A DNA stretch of 64,000 nt from UBA9926 sp023261215 (GTDB taxonomy: Bacteria > Pseudomonadota > Gammaproteobacteria > Pseudomonadales > Azotimanducaceae), in assembly GCA_038136035.1 (NCBI GenBank), contig JAYPYV010000001.1, positions 62,001 through 126,000 of the forward strand, given 5' to 3'. How positions within the stretch are numbered: position 1 is the stretch's first letter; every line of letters starts with the position of its first letter. Made by a program: the position numbers and the translations under genes. The notes beneath the pieces were generated by a model, which was not told the origin of the DNA, did no database searches, and was given only the letters and a program-made list of their open reading frames with translations. This document shows, one piece after another, positions 18,267 to 25,855 of this stretch.

Positions 18267-19929
18267 AGAGCTGTTGTAGGACAGAAAGAATGTTGTTTAC
18301 CAACCAGTACAGCACGAGACCAGACGGGAACCAAAGGAAGAAAAAGGTGAACATGATCGGCATGAATTTAAACACTTTGGCTTGCACTGGATCCGGGGGC
18401 TCTGGCTGCATCATTTGAGTCAGGTACATCGAGATGCCCATCAAGATCGGCAACACAAAATAAGGATCCATCGCAGATAAATCGTTAATCCAAGCAATGA
18501 AAGGCGCTTGCCGCAATTCAACACTTTCCATTAGCGTCCAATACAGTGCTAGGAAAACAGGCATTTGCAGAAGGATCGGTAAGCAGCCACCGAGCGGGTT
18601 TGCACCTTCCTTCTTATAGAGATCCATCATCGCCTGGCCGAGCTTCTGCCGATCATCACCGTAGCGGTCACGTAAGCGAACCATCTCTGGTTGAAGTTTG
18701 CGCATTTTAGCCATTGACTTAAAGCTCGCCGCAGATAGCGGATACAGCAGTGCTTTGACCAGCACCGTGAGCAAAATGATCGCGAGACCCCAATTGCCTA
18801 CCCAATCAAAAATAATGGTGAGTGCGGAAAAAAGCGGTTGCGCAATAAACCACAAAAACCCGTAATCAACCGTGAGATCCAAGCCGTCGGCGATTCCAGC
18901 CAGCGTGACCTGATCTTTTGGTCCAATATAAAGTTGACCGCCAAGCAGCGTTGATTCACCCGGCTGAACAGTCACTGGCGCTGCGGTGTAACCCAGGGCA
19001 AACACGGAAAGTCCGTTTACACCATTCACTGGTTTCCCAAAATAACGTACTTTTTGTTCGCCAGAGGGTATCCAGGCGGTTAAAAAGTAATGCTGCAGGA
19101 ATGCGATGTAGCCACCTTCAAAGTCGTATTGATAAGGCGCTTCCTCAAGATCATCGAGCGTCAATTTATGATAGCGCTCGTCAACCCGACGCGTCGCACC
19201 CCCGATAAAAGGTTGTAGTCCCATCACGTTCGAATCTTGATCTTGCGGGGGCTCACCGTCTCTTTTTATTTGGCCAAAGAAAGCCATTGTCTTGGGCGTT
19301 GGGCTTCGGTTGGTAATGGTATATTCGACCTCAACCAAATAACTGCCTGGTTTAAATCTAAACTGCTTGGTGATATCTAAATCCCGTACTTCGCCTTCCT
19401 CCCACTTAAGACTTACGACCAAGTCTTCAGTCCCAGACTGCGTGTAACTCATTTGTGGTGACGTAAAAAATGGTCGACGGCTTGATCGGTCGATCCCATC
19501 CGGGCCAATCAAACCGCTTTGCAACCTGTAATGGTTAAAGTCGCTGACCAGTCTCAAGGGTTGATCGACTCGATCTAACGTCGCTGGAAATCTAGGTAAC
19601 GCAACCGAGATGAGATCACCACCTTCTGGATCAATGGTCACTTTGAACACATCGGTACTGACCTGAATCGGATTTCGTGTCATCGATGGTCTAAGGGGAG
19701 CTTCTGCTACAGCAACACTTGGAATCGAAGTCGCATCCGGCAAGGAAGCATCGGTCGGGATCGATTGCGGGCTGGCCGCCCCTTCATAACGTTCAGTTAC
19801 GGTGACTGACGCATCATCCAACGGCTGACTGACTTGAGCGCCGTAATCTTGCTGCCAAGAAAGGATCAGGAAATAGCCCGTGACAGCCAAGCCCATGAAA
19901 ATAAATACTCTTTGGAAATCCATAGTCAC
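18232..19929 (-). CDS. yidC: Membrane protein insertase YidC
   Basis: Inserts and folds inner-membrane proteins alone or with SecYEG; subunit c of ATP synthase is a classical substrate. The 565 residues comprise an N-terminal membrane helix (about 5-24), a large periplasmic beta domain (about 60-330) and the conserved core of five helices from about 350 on. In the first core helix the usual Arg of the hydrophilic groove (VR-G-MYPLT in E. coli) is replaced by Lys (VKALLYPLS), which keeps the positive charge. The gene overlaps yidD by 4 bases. Confidence 0.97.
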   Translation of the reverse strand: MTMDFQRVFIFMGLAVTGYFLILSWQQDYGAQVSQPLDDASVTVTERYEGAASPQSIPTDASLPDATSIPSVAVAEAPLRPSMTRNPIQVSTDVFKVTIDPEGGDLISVALPRFPATLDRVDQPLRLVSDFNHYRLQSGLIGPDGIDRSSRRPFFTSPQMSYTQSGTEDLVVSLKWEEGEVRDLDITKQFRFKPGSYLVEVEYTITNRSPTPKTMAFFGQIKRDGEPPQDQDSNVMGLQPFIGGATRRVDERYHKLTLDDLEEAPYQYDFEGGYIAFLQHYFLTAWIPSGEQKVRYFGKPVNGVNGLSVFALGYTAAPVTVQPGESTLLGGQLYIGPKDQVTLAGIADGLDLTVDYGFLWFIAQPLFSALTIIFDWVGNWGLAIILLTVLVKALLYPLSAASFKSMAKMRKLQPEMVRLRDRYGDDRQKLGQAMMDLYKKEGANPLGGCLPILLQMPVFLALYWTLMESVELRQAPFIAWINDLSAMDPYFVLPILMGISMYLTQMMQPEPPDPVQAKVFKFMPIMFTFFFLWFPSGLVLYWLVNNILSVLQQLYVTRQLELGRD

Positions 19930-20159
19930 TCAACCTGTGTTTTAGGCTCGGGTACCGGATCGAATCCACCTTCGTTCAGTGGATGGCACTTGAGTAGCCT
20001 TTTCAATGAGAGGGCTCCGCCTGCGATTGGCCCATGACGATCAATCGCCTCGATGGCGTAATGTGAGCAGCTAGGGTGGAAGCGGCACCGGGGGCCAATC
20101 ATCGGACTAATCAGCCACTGATAACCGCGGATCACAGCCTTCAACATTGATCCCATCAT
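19926..20159 (-). CDS. yidD: Membrane protein insertion efficiency factor YidD
   Basis: Small amphipathic membrane-associated protein that aids YidC-dependent insertion. The 77 residues contain the family signature in three parts: YQWLISPMIGPRCRFHPSCS, HYAIEAI and RHG, with the conserved Cys pair. It overlaps rnpA upstream and yidC downstream by 4 bases each, so rnpA-yidD-yidC should be translated as a coupled unit. Confidence 0.96.
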   Translation of the reverse strand: MMGSMLKAVIRGYQWLISPMIGPRCRFHPSCSHYAIEAIDRHGPIAGGALSLKRLLKCHPLNEGGFDPVPEPKTQVE

Positions 20160-20500
20160 GCCTGGTTCTCGATTTGGGCGAGCACCACCTGCAGATCGCT
20201 GGCGAGCTGTTTCCGATCAATACCATTCACATGACGTTTTGCGAGAACCAAGACATCCACTGAACAGAGTTGCGACTTCCTAAACACTTCGCGACAGATT
20301 CTCTTAAATGTATTTCTTTGCACGGCGCGGGAAATATTCTTTTTACCGACCACCAGACCGAGGCGACCATGCGCTTTGCCATTTTGCTTGACTAAAACCA
20401 AACAGCTCGGTCTGTGAATTCGTTTTTCCGGACCTTGAAAGACCCGATCAAACATCGCTTTTGTGGTAAGACGATACCGGTGAGGGAAGACTTCAGTCAC
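20156..20500 (-). CDS. rnpA: Ribonuclease P protein component
   Basis: Basic protein cofactor of RNase P, needed for tRNA 5' processing. The 114 residues begin HRYRLTTKAMFDRVFQG after a short leader. They contain GRLGLVVGKK and the signature AVQRNTFKRICREVFR (about 65-80), a version of the RNR motif. The 38-base spacing after rpmH is typical of the rpmH-rnpA pair. Confidence 0.96.
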   Translation of the reverse strand: MTEVFPHRYRLTTKAMFDRVFQGPEKRIHRPSCLVLVKQNGKAHGRLGLVVGKKNISRAVQRNTFKRICREVFRKSQLCSVDVLVLAKRHVNGIDRKQLASDLQVVLAQIENQA

Positions 20501-20538
20501 GTTGTGACGGATGCTTACCTAAGCTGACCACTGTCAGT

Positions 20539-20673
20539 TTAGGCAGTTAGGACTTTGCGCCCTTTGGCTCTTCGGCGCTTCAAAACCAATCGACCGTTTT
20601 TTGTCGCCATGCGTGCTCTAAATCCGTGCGTTCTCTTTCGCTTCAATACACTGGGCTGAAAGGTTCTCTTCAT
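20539..20673 (-). CDS. rpmH: 50S ribosomal protein L34
   Basis: A 44-residue, very basic protein of the large subunit. It begins MKRTFQPSVLKRKRTHGFRA, continues with RMATKNGRLVLKRRRAKGR and ends with KVLTA: textbook L34 at full length. It is the first gene left of oriC and heads rpmH-rnpA-yidD-yidC. Its upstream sequence, including any ribosome site and promoter, begins directly with the 55-base block that borders the assembly gap, so the regulatory region cannot be trusted. Confidence 0.97.
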   Translation of the reverse strand: MKRTFQPSVLKRKRTHGFRARMATKNGRLVLKRRRAKGRKVLTA

Positions 20674-20728
20674 GGCGGTTTCTCGGTCATAGACAACAAA
20701 TTTGGACGCGCGATTCTAAAGATTGACG
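20674..20728. repeat. 55-base direct repeat, left copy (assembly overlap)
   Basis: These 55 bases recur exactly at 20829-20883, on the other side of the N run. The identity covers the whole stretch from the rpmH start codon to the first N. This is the pattern left when two contigs sharing a fixed-length overlap are joined with a placeholder gap, so it is most likely one genomic copy shown twice. Confidence 0.85.
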
Positions 20729-20828
20729 NNNNNNNNNNNNNNNNNNNNNNNNNNNNNNNNNNNNNNNNNNNNNNNNNNNNNNNNNNNNNNNNNNNNNNNN
20801 NNNNNNNNNNNNNNNNNNNNNNNNNNNN
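20729..20828. other. Assembly gap (100 N)
   Basis: Exactly 100 undetermined bases, a default placeholder length. With identical 55-base sequence on both sides the true gap is probably absent or negative, so the real rpmH-oriC spacing would be about 155 bases shorter than shown. Confidence 0.95.
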
Positions 20829-20883
20829 GGCGGTTTCTCGGTCATAGACAACAAATTTGGACGCGCGATTCTAAAGATTGACG
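20829..20883. repeat. 55-base direct repeat, right copy (assembly overlap)
   Basis: Exact copy of 20674-20728; see that entry. The sequence after it (20884 onward) is unique and probably continues the rpmH upstream region. Confidence 0.85.
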
Positions 20884-21000
20884 GACCGGAGGTCAACGAA
20901 AAGTTCGGTGGGGTGAGAGGCTTTTCTTGTCCGGACGATCTCTTCATTGTCTGAGCTCAACTGTGAGCGACGTTGCATCACCATAGGCGTCTTTGCCTCT

Positions 21001-21019
21001 CTCCAATCTAGGATTGGAG
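21001..21019. repeat. Perfect inverted repeat in the oriC-proximal region
   Basis: CTCCAATC and GATTGGAG form an 8-base perfect inverted repeat around TAG. There is no T-run after it on either strand. It may be a protein-binding site or a small RNA hairpin; the function is unknown. Confidence 0.4.
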
Positions 21020-21369
21020 TGTTCGCAGCGAGGTCTTTGCTTCGAAAAATCCCTTAAGGTCTTTGGTGGTGAGTCAAGAAGGATCCACGCACGGGTTTAA
21101 TTCGCATTGCCAGTAGCGCTTAGAATGCAGGCTCAATATTCTCAAGCAGTCATATCAATCGACTGTTAAGCAGTGGGTACCGGCGCCCATTGGGCATCGT
21201 AACAGTCCCAGAACGCGATAGGGCTAAGGTCAGACCCTAGACTCTCGTTAGCAAAGTAGTGACTCAGTGTTCCGCTAGTGCTTTGAAACAGGTGGACTGA
21301 TTCGTAAATATGAAGATGAACGTGTTGAGCCAGTCTTTTGGATTCTAAGTCTGCCAATTGCTCAGCACT

Positions 21370-21700
21370 GCTCGCAGCATAAAAATAAATATTCTTTATA
21401 TATAAAGCTTGTTATTTTTATTTTTGTTAAGCGCGGCTTCCTTGTGGAAACAGGTGTTTTTAGTCAGATAATCAACCGGTTAGATCAAGGATTAATGAGT
21501 GATTAAGTTGTGCGTTATAACTGAACAAGATGTCAGCTGGTAATGAATTAGATGTGAGTGGTTTTGCTGATCCGTGACCTAACGACGAAGTGGCCGAGAA
21601 TAGAAACAACATACACACAAGTTATCCACAGGTTTTAACGTAAATCATTGATTAGTTATCGTTTTTTTTCGAGCTATTAAAAGAATTTGCTGGTCACGCA
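21370..21700. other. oriC: Probable chromosomal replication origin (oriC)
   Basis: Lies between rpmH and dnaA, where the origin sits in Pseudomonas and relatives, exactly at the point where gene orientation flips from leftward to rightward. It contains a strongly AT-rich stretch (about 21378-21430, almost only A and T), a plausible unwinding element. A perfect DnaA box lies at 21622-21630, with a second AT-rich run at about 21651-21685. A weaker box-like TGTGGAAAC is at 21444-21452. The limits are approximate. Only one perfect box is visible, so other DnaA sites must be degenerate. Confidence 0.7.
21622..21630 (+). promoter_or_regulatory. DnaA box (perfect consensus)
   Basis: TTATCCACA, the high-affinity DnaA-binding sequence, lies 440 bases upstream of dnaA. 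It probably functions in origin recognition and possibly in dnaA autoregulation. Confidence 0.85.
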
Positions 21701-22066
21701 AGTAACATTAACGTTAGTATCCCCTCTAGGTTAATACGGTGAACGAGCGCTCAGCCAGATCCCAGCGGTCGGTATGAAAGGTACTGCCGTTTGCTCAAGG
21801 ATATCGCTGCACTTTGGTGGTTGGGGAACATCGAGGACGTAAGGCCTGTAGACGGTTTGCAGTCGGTTAATGATTCAGTTTTCCGAGCGAATTGAACGGC
21901 GTTTCGGCGCGATGGTGAGTGGGTTACGGTTTAGGGATCTGTGTTTGCACGTGGATGGGCACGACCGGTAGCTTGGCGAATTCCAAGCCGCGCTGGGTTG
22001 TTTATCGGATTCAGATTCAGTGGAGCTCGGCGCGCGTTGCTAGGCATCTCATAGATAGAGGTCGGT

Positions 22067-23410
22067 TTGTTGGTTCAAGAATGGAAACAATGTCTGGAAG
22101 CGTTGGCCAAAGACCTTTCTTTGGAGGATTACAACACCTGGATTCGACCGCTCCAGGCGGAGTCCGGCGCGAAAGGTTCGCTTGTTCTCTACGCGCCGAA
22201 TAAATTTATTAGAGATCAGGTCGCGCAGTCGTTTTTACAAAAGATACGCCTTCATTACGAGCGTTTATCCGGGGGGAGTGTTGAAATTCGCGTGGGTGAT
22301 GTGCCAAGGCCCCTGGTGGCACCGAGGGTTGACCAGCCCGCAGGCTCAAAACCCAATAGTTTTGCTGAAAGGGAGCGTTTCTATCCCCTCCTGGACCTGA
22401 ATAAATCCTTTACTTTTGAAAGTTTTGTGGGCGGGCGATCCAATGAAATGGCGCGCGCTGCAGCGCTACAAGTCGCTGAAAATGTGGGTGTTTCATCCTA
22501 TAACCCGCTGTTGCTGTACGGCGGTGTGGGGTTGGGTAAGACACATCTTATGCACGCAGTGGGTAATGCCATCGCGGACCGGCATCCACATCTTAAAGTA
22601 GCGTACATGTACTCACAGCGCTTCATGGAGGATATGGTGAGAGCGATCGAACGGGGGAGTATGGGTGATTTCACGCAATACTACCGTTCAGTTGATGTGT
22701 TGCTGATGGATGACATCCAGTTCTTAGCCAAAGGCTCGAAGTCTCAAGAAGAATTTTTTCACGTATTTAATCGCCTCCAAGAAGATGGGCGACAAATTGT
22801 GCTCACGTGTGATCGTTATCCTAAGGAGGTTCAAGGTCTTGAAGAGCGACTAGAAAGCCGATTTGTATGGGGAATGACCGCTGCGGTTGAGCCACCAGAA
22901 CTCGAAACCAGAGTTGCGATCCTCCTGAAGAAAGCCGAGCAAGAGGGTTTAGCGTTGATTCCAGATGTGGCGTTCTTTATCGCCGAACGCGTCCGCTCGA
23001 ACGTGAGGGAGTTAGAAGGTGCGCTCAGGCGGGTGATGGCTAACGCTCGCTTTACGGGTAAAGACGTCACGATCGAGCAAGCAAAGCATGCTTTGAGAGA
23101 TTTGATCGCGATTCAAGCGAGACAAATCAGTCTCGAAAACATCCAAAAATCAGTGGCAGATTACTTTAAAATCAGAATGAGTGATTTGTTAAGCAAGAAG
23201 CGAAACCGATCCCTGGCACGTCCTAGGCAAATCGCCATGGCGTTATCTAAGGAGCTCACAAACCATAGTTTGCCGGAGATTGGTGACGCCTACGGCGGGA
23301 GAGATCACACCACAGTGCTTCATGCGTGCCGCAAAATCAGTGAATTAAGGGAGCTTAACCCTGATGTTCGTGATGATTACAGGAACCTCAGAAGACTGTT
23401 AACCAGTTGA
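22067..23410 (+). CDS. dnaA: Chromosomal replication initiator DnaA
   Basis: AAA+ initiator that binds DnaA boxes and opens oriC. The 447 residues comprise domain I (about 1-75, with WKQCLEALAKDLS and NTWIRPLQAE), a short linker, the AAA+ domain with Walker A GGVGLGKT (152-159) and Walker B VLLMDDIQF (211-219), and the C-terminal DNA-binding domain with the signature GGRDHTTVLHACRKI. The start is TTG (22067 or 22070) after AGAGGT. No ATG or GTG fits this frame without losing domain I. A weak start codon could keep DnaA levels low. Confidence 0.97.
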   Translation: MLVQEWKQCLEALAKDLSLEDYNTWIRPLQAESGAKGSLVLYAPNKFIRDQVAQSFLQKIRLHYERLSGGSVEIRVGDVPRPLVAPRVDQPAGSKPNSFAERERFYPLLDLNKSFTFESFVGGRSNEMARAAALQVAENVGVSSYNPLLLYGGVGLGKTHLMHAVGNAIADRHPHLKVAYMYSQRFMEDMVRAIERGSMGDFTQYYRSVDVLLMDDIQFLAKGSKSQEEFFHVFNRLQEDGRQIVLTCDRYPKEVQGLEERLESRFVWGMTAAVEPPELETRVAILLKKAEQEGLALIPDVAFFIAERVRSNVRELEGALRRVMANARFTGKDVTIEQAKHALRDLIAIQARQISLENIQKSVADYFKIRMSDLLSKKRNRSLARPRQIAMALSKELTNHSLPEIGDAYGGRDHTTVLHACRKISELRELNPDVRDDYRNLRRLLTS

Positions 23411-23453
23411 TTCCTAACATATTAAGTTCAGATGCCGATGGGTTAGACATGAC

Positions 23454-24563
23454 ATGAAGTTTGAGCTAGCGAAGTCAACATTTATCGAACCACTCCAGCG
23501 AGTGGTCAATATCATAGAGAAGCGCCAGACGTTGCCGATTCTGTCCCATGTGCTGATTCAGTGCAGCGAGTCGGGTCTGGTTTGCGTCGGTACGGATCAA
23601 GAAATTGAGCTGTCTGCTCGTATTTCGGCCGACCAGTTGAGTGTTAGCAGGGTGGGCGCGGTGACTGTGCCAGGCAGAAAATTGCTGGATATCGTTCGCC
23701 ATCTGCCACAAGAAGCAAGCATCACCTGCGAGGCTGATGGCGATCGATTCATCATGCGAAGTCAGCGGTTTGAGTCTCAGTTAGCCACGTTGCCGGCGAA
23801 CGAATTCCCATGGATTGACTTAGCAGTGATTGCCGAGGAAGGGATTAAGGTGAGCAGTGCGGGTTTGAAAAATCTCTTATCGCGCACGATGTTCGCAATG
23901 GCTCAGCAGGACGTTCGCTACTTTTTTAATGGCATGTTGTTTGAGTTCGAGTCTAAGCTACTTCGTTGCGTGGCAACCAATGGCCAGCGATTAGCTATTG
24001 CCGAGCAAGCATTAAACGAAGAGCCAGTGTTATCGAGACCGATTTTGCCAAGAAAGGGTGTGGTTGAGTTGGCGCGGTTGCTTGATGGCGCTGGAGATGA
24101 TGTGCTGCTTCAGTTCACACCGCAGCATGTGCAGGTAGAGATAGGTGTTGATCGATTTGTCAGCAAGTTAATTGATGCTGAGTATCCTGACTACTCTAAG
24201 GCGATTCCCCAGAGCGGTGATCGGTTTTTTAGCTGCTCTCGGTCCGCGCTGAAGGACGCGCTTGTTAGAACCGCTGTTCTTTCAAATGAGGTCTATAAAA
24301 ATGTCCGTTTATCGCTTTCATCTGGTCAGTTGGAGATTTTCACCAATAATCCTCAGCAAGAGCAGGCAATTGAGCAAATCACGGTTGACTATGCCAGTGA
24401 GCCCTTAGAAATCGGTTTTAACATTCATTTCTTGATTGAAGCGTTGTCCGTGATGTCTGGGGACGAGGTACGAGTCGAACTGTCTAGTCCCAGTAGCCCC
24501 TGCTTGTTGCGAGATTCGCAAGACCCTACGGCCCAGTACGTTATAAGTCCAATGGTGCTTTAA
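23454..24563 (+). CDS. Divergent second DnaN-type sliding clamp
   Basis: A 369-residue full-length homologue of the polymerase III beta clamp, between dnaA and a second, canonical dnaN. All three clamp domains are present, and conserved blocks such as RQTLPILS, FAMAQQDVRYFFNGML and LEIFTNNPQQEQA align with the downstream copy. The partner-binding cleft differs: the usual T-D-G-H-R-L is T-N-G-Q-R-L (175-180) and the terminal M-P-M-R/K-L is S-P-M-V-L (365-369). The dimer-interface segment (AVLSNE, 274-279) looks intact. It is 43 bases after dnaA and 32 before dnaN, so probably co-expressed. It could be an alternative clamp, a heterodimer partner or a modulator. Confidence 0.9.
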   Translation: MKFELAKSTFIEPLQRVVNIIEKRQTLPILSHVLIQCSESGLVCVGTDQEIELSARISADQLSVSRVGAVTVPGRKLLDIVRHLPQEASITCEADGDRFIMRSQRFESQLATLPANEFPWIDLAVIAEEGIKVSSAGLKNLLSRTMFAMAQQDVRYFFNGMLFEFESKLLRCVATNGQRLAIAEQALNEEPVLSRPILPRKGVVELARLLDGAGDDVLLQFTPQHVQVEIGVDRFVSKLIDAEYPDYSKAIPQSGDRFFSCSRSALKDALVRTAVLSNEVYKNVRLSLSSGQLEIFTNNPQQEQAIEQITVDYASEPLEIGFNIHFLIEALSVMSGDEVRVELSSPSSPCLLRDSQDPTAQYVISPMVL

Positions 24564-24595
24564 TAGTAAGCACTCACTAACAAGAGGTTCCCATC

Positions 24596-25699
24596 GTGAA
24601 ATTTTCAGTAAAGCGCGACAGTATTCTGAAGCCCCTGCAACAAGTGGGTGGTGTTGTCGAGCGAAGACAAACGCTCCCGATTCTGTCGAATGTGCTGCTG
24701 GTTTTAGAAGGTTCGAAGCTTGCCATCACGGGAACGGATTTAGAAGTCGAGATGGTGGCAAATGTGAATGTTGCCGCGGATCTGCCGGGCACTCTGACGG
24801 TACCTGCTCGGAAGTTGGTCGACATTATTCGAGAACTACCCGAGCAGGCAGAGATTGATTTCACCCAAAAGGGCGAGCGGTTGGAAATCAGATCGGGGCG
24901 ATTTAAGTCGAATTTGTCGACGCTACCCTCAACTGATTTCCCAGCAGTCGAGGCAGACACCATGAGCGCACCGATTTCCGTGGGTGCCGAAACACTGAAA
25001 TCCTTACTGGATCTCACGTCGTTTGCTATGGCCCAGCAAGATGTCCGCTATTTTTTAAACGGGATGTTGCTGGAGGAAGTTGAAGGTCAGTTGCGCTCAG
25101 TCGCAACAGATGGACACAGATTGGCAATGAATCAGATCACCATCGATTCGGATCGAGCGGATGGCTTGGGCCAAGTGATCGTTCCACGTAAAGGGGTTCT
25201 GGAGATTCAGCGCCTTTTGTCTGATAGCCCTGAGGTCGTCGAACTATCCGTGAGCGCAAGCCACTTGTGTCTGGCTTCAGGTCCGTTTGTGCTGACAACA
25301 AAGTTAGTTGATGGTCGATTTCCAGATTATCAGCGCGTCATTCCCAAAGACGGGGATAAGGTGATTCTTGCCGACAAGCTGGATTTTAAGCGAGCGCTCA
25401 ACCGAACTGCGATCCTCTCGAATGAAAAATTCCGGGGTGTCAGAATCCAATTCAAATCAGGGTTGTTAGAGATATCGACCAATAATCCGGAGCAAGAAGA
25501 CGCTGAGGAATCGTTGCCTGTTGATTACAGCGGTCCTGAGCTTGAAATCGGGTTTAACGTGGGCTACCTACAGGATGTCCTCAACGTTGTGCGGGGTACG
25601 CAGGTCAAGTTGACCGTAAACGATGCGAACAGCAGCGCGCTGATTGAAGACCCTGAAGCAGACCAGGCTTTGTACGTCATTATGCCGATGAAGTTGTAA
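24596..25699 (+). CDS. dnaN: DNA polymerase III beta subunit (sliding clamp), canonical copy
   Basis: Ring-shaped processivity clamp for the replicative polymerase and hub for MutS, ligase, Hda and others. The 367 residues (E. coli 366) start at GTG 24596 after AAGAGG. The binding cleft is canonical: T-D-G-H-R-L at 171-176 and the C-terminal VIMPMKL (361-367). LRSVATDGHRLAM and TNNPEQEDAEE are typical. It follows the divergent clamp gene by 32 bases and precedes recF by about 150. Confidence 0.97.
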   Translation: MKFSVKRDSILKPLQQVGGVVERRQTLPILSNVLLVLEGSKLAITGTDLEVEMVANVNVAADLPGTLTVPARKLVDIIRELPEQAEIDFTQKGERLEIRSGRFKSNLSTLPSTDFPAVEADTMSAPISVGAETLKSLLDLTSFAMAQQDVRYFLNGMLLEEVEGQLRSVATDGHRLAMNQITIDSDRADGLGQVIVPRKGVLEIQRLLSDSPEVVELSVSASHLCLASGPFVLTTKLVDGRFPDYQRVIPKDGDKVILADKLDFKRALNRTAILSNEKFRGVRIQFKSGLLEISTNNPEQEDAEESLPVDYSGPELEIGFNVGYLQDVLNVVRGTQVKLTVNDANSSALIEDPEADQALYVIMPMKL

Positions 25700-25855
25700 A
25701 CGGTGTGACCAAGGGTGCTCTGATAGCGTGATCAAATACCAAACCCGTGCCCCAAAGGAACTTAATGGTGTGGCGCGGTGGTCTAGCCCCCAACCCCGCG
25801 GATCCCTTAGCTTAGAGAGGGCCACCGCTAGCAAGGTTCGACTTCAGTGGGGCTA

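Noticed and set aside
20674..20883. Direct repeats as a mobile-element or attachment-site signature
   Set aside because: Exact 55-base length, 100 N between and no integrase or transposase fit an assembly overlap instead.
21166..21357. 63-codon minus-strand frame between rpmH and oriC
   Set aside because: TTG start without ribosome site and no protein-like conservation; it is in the origin region.
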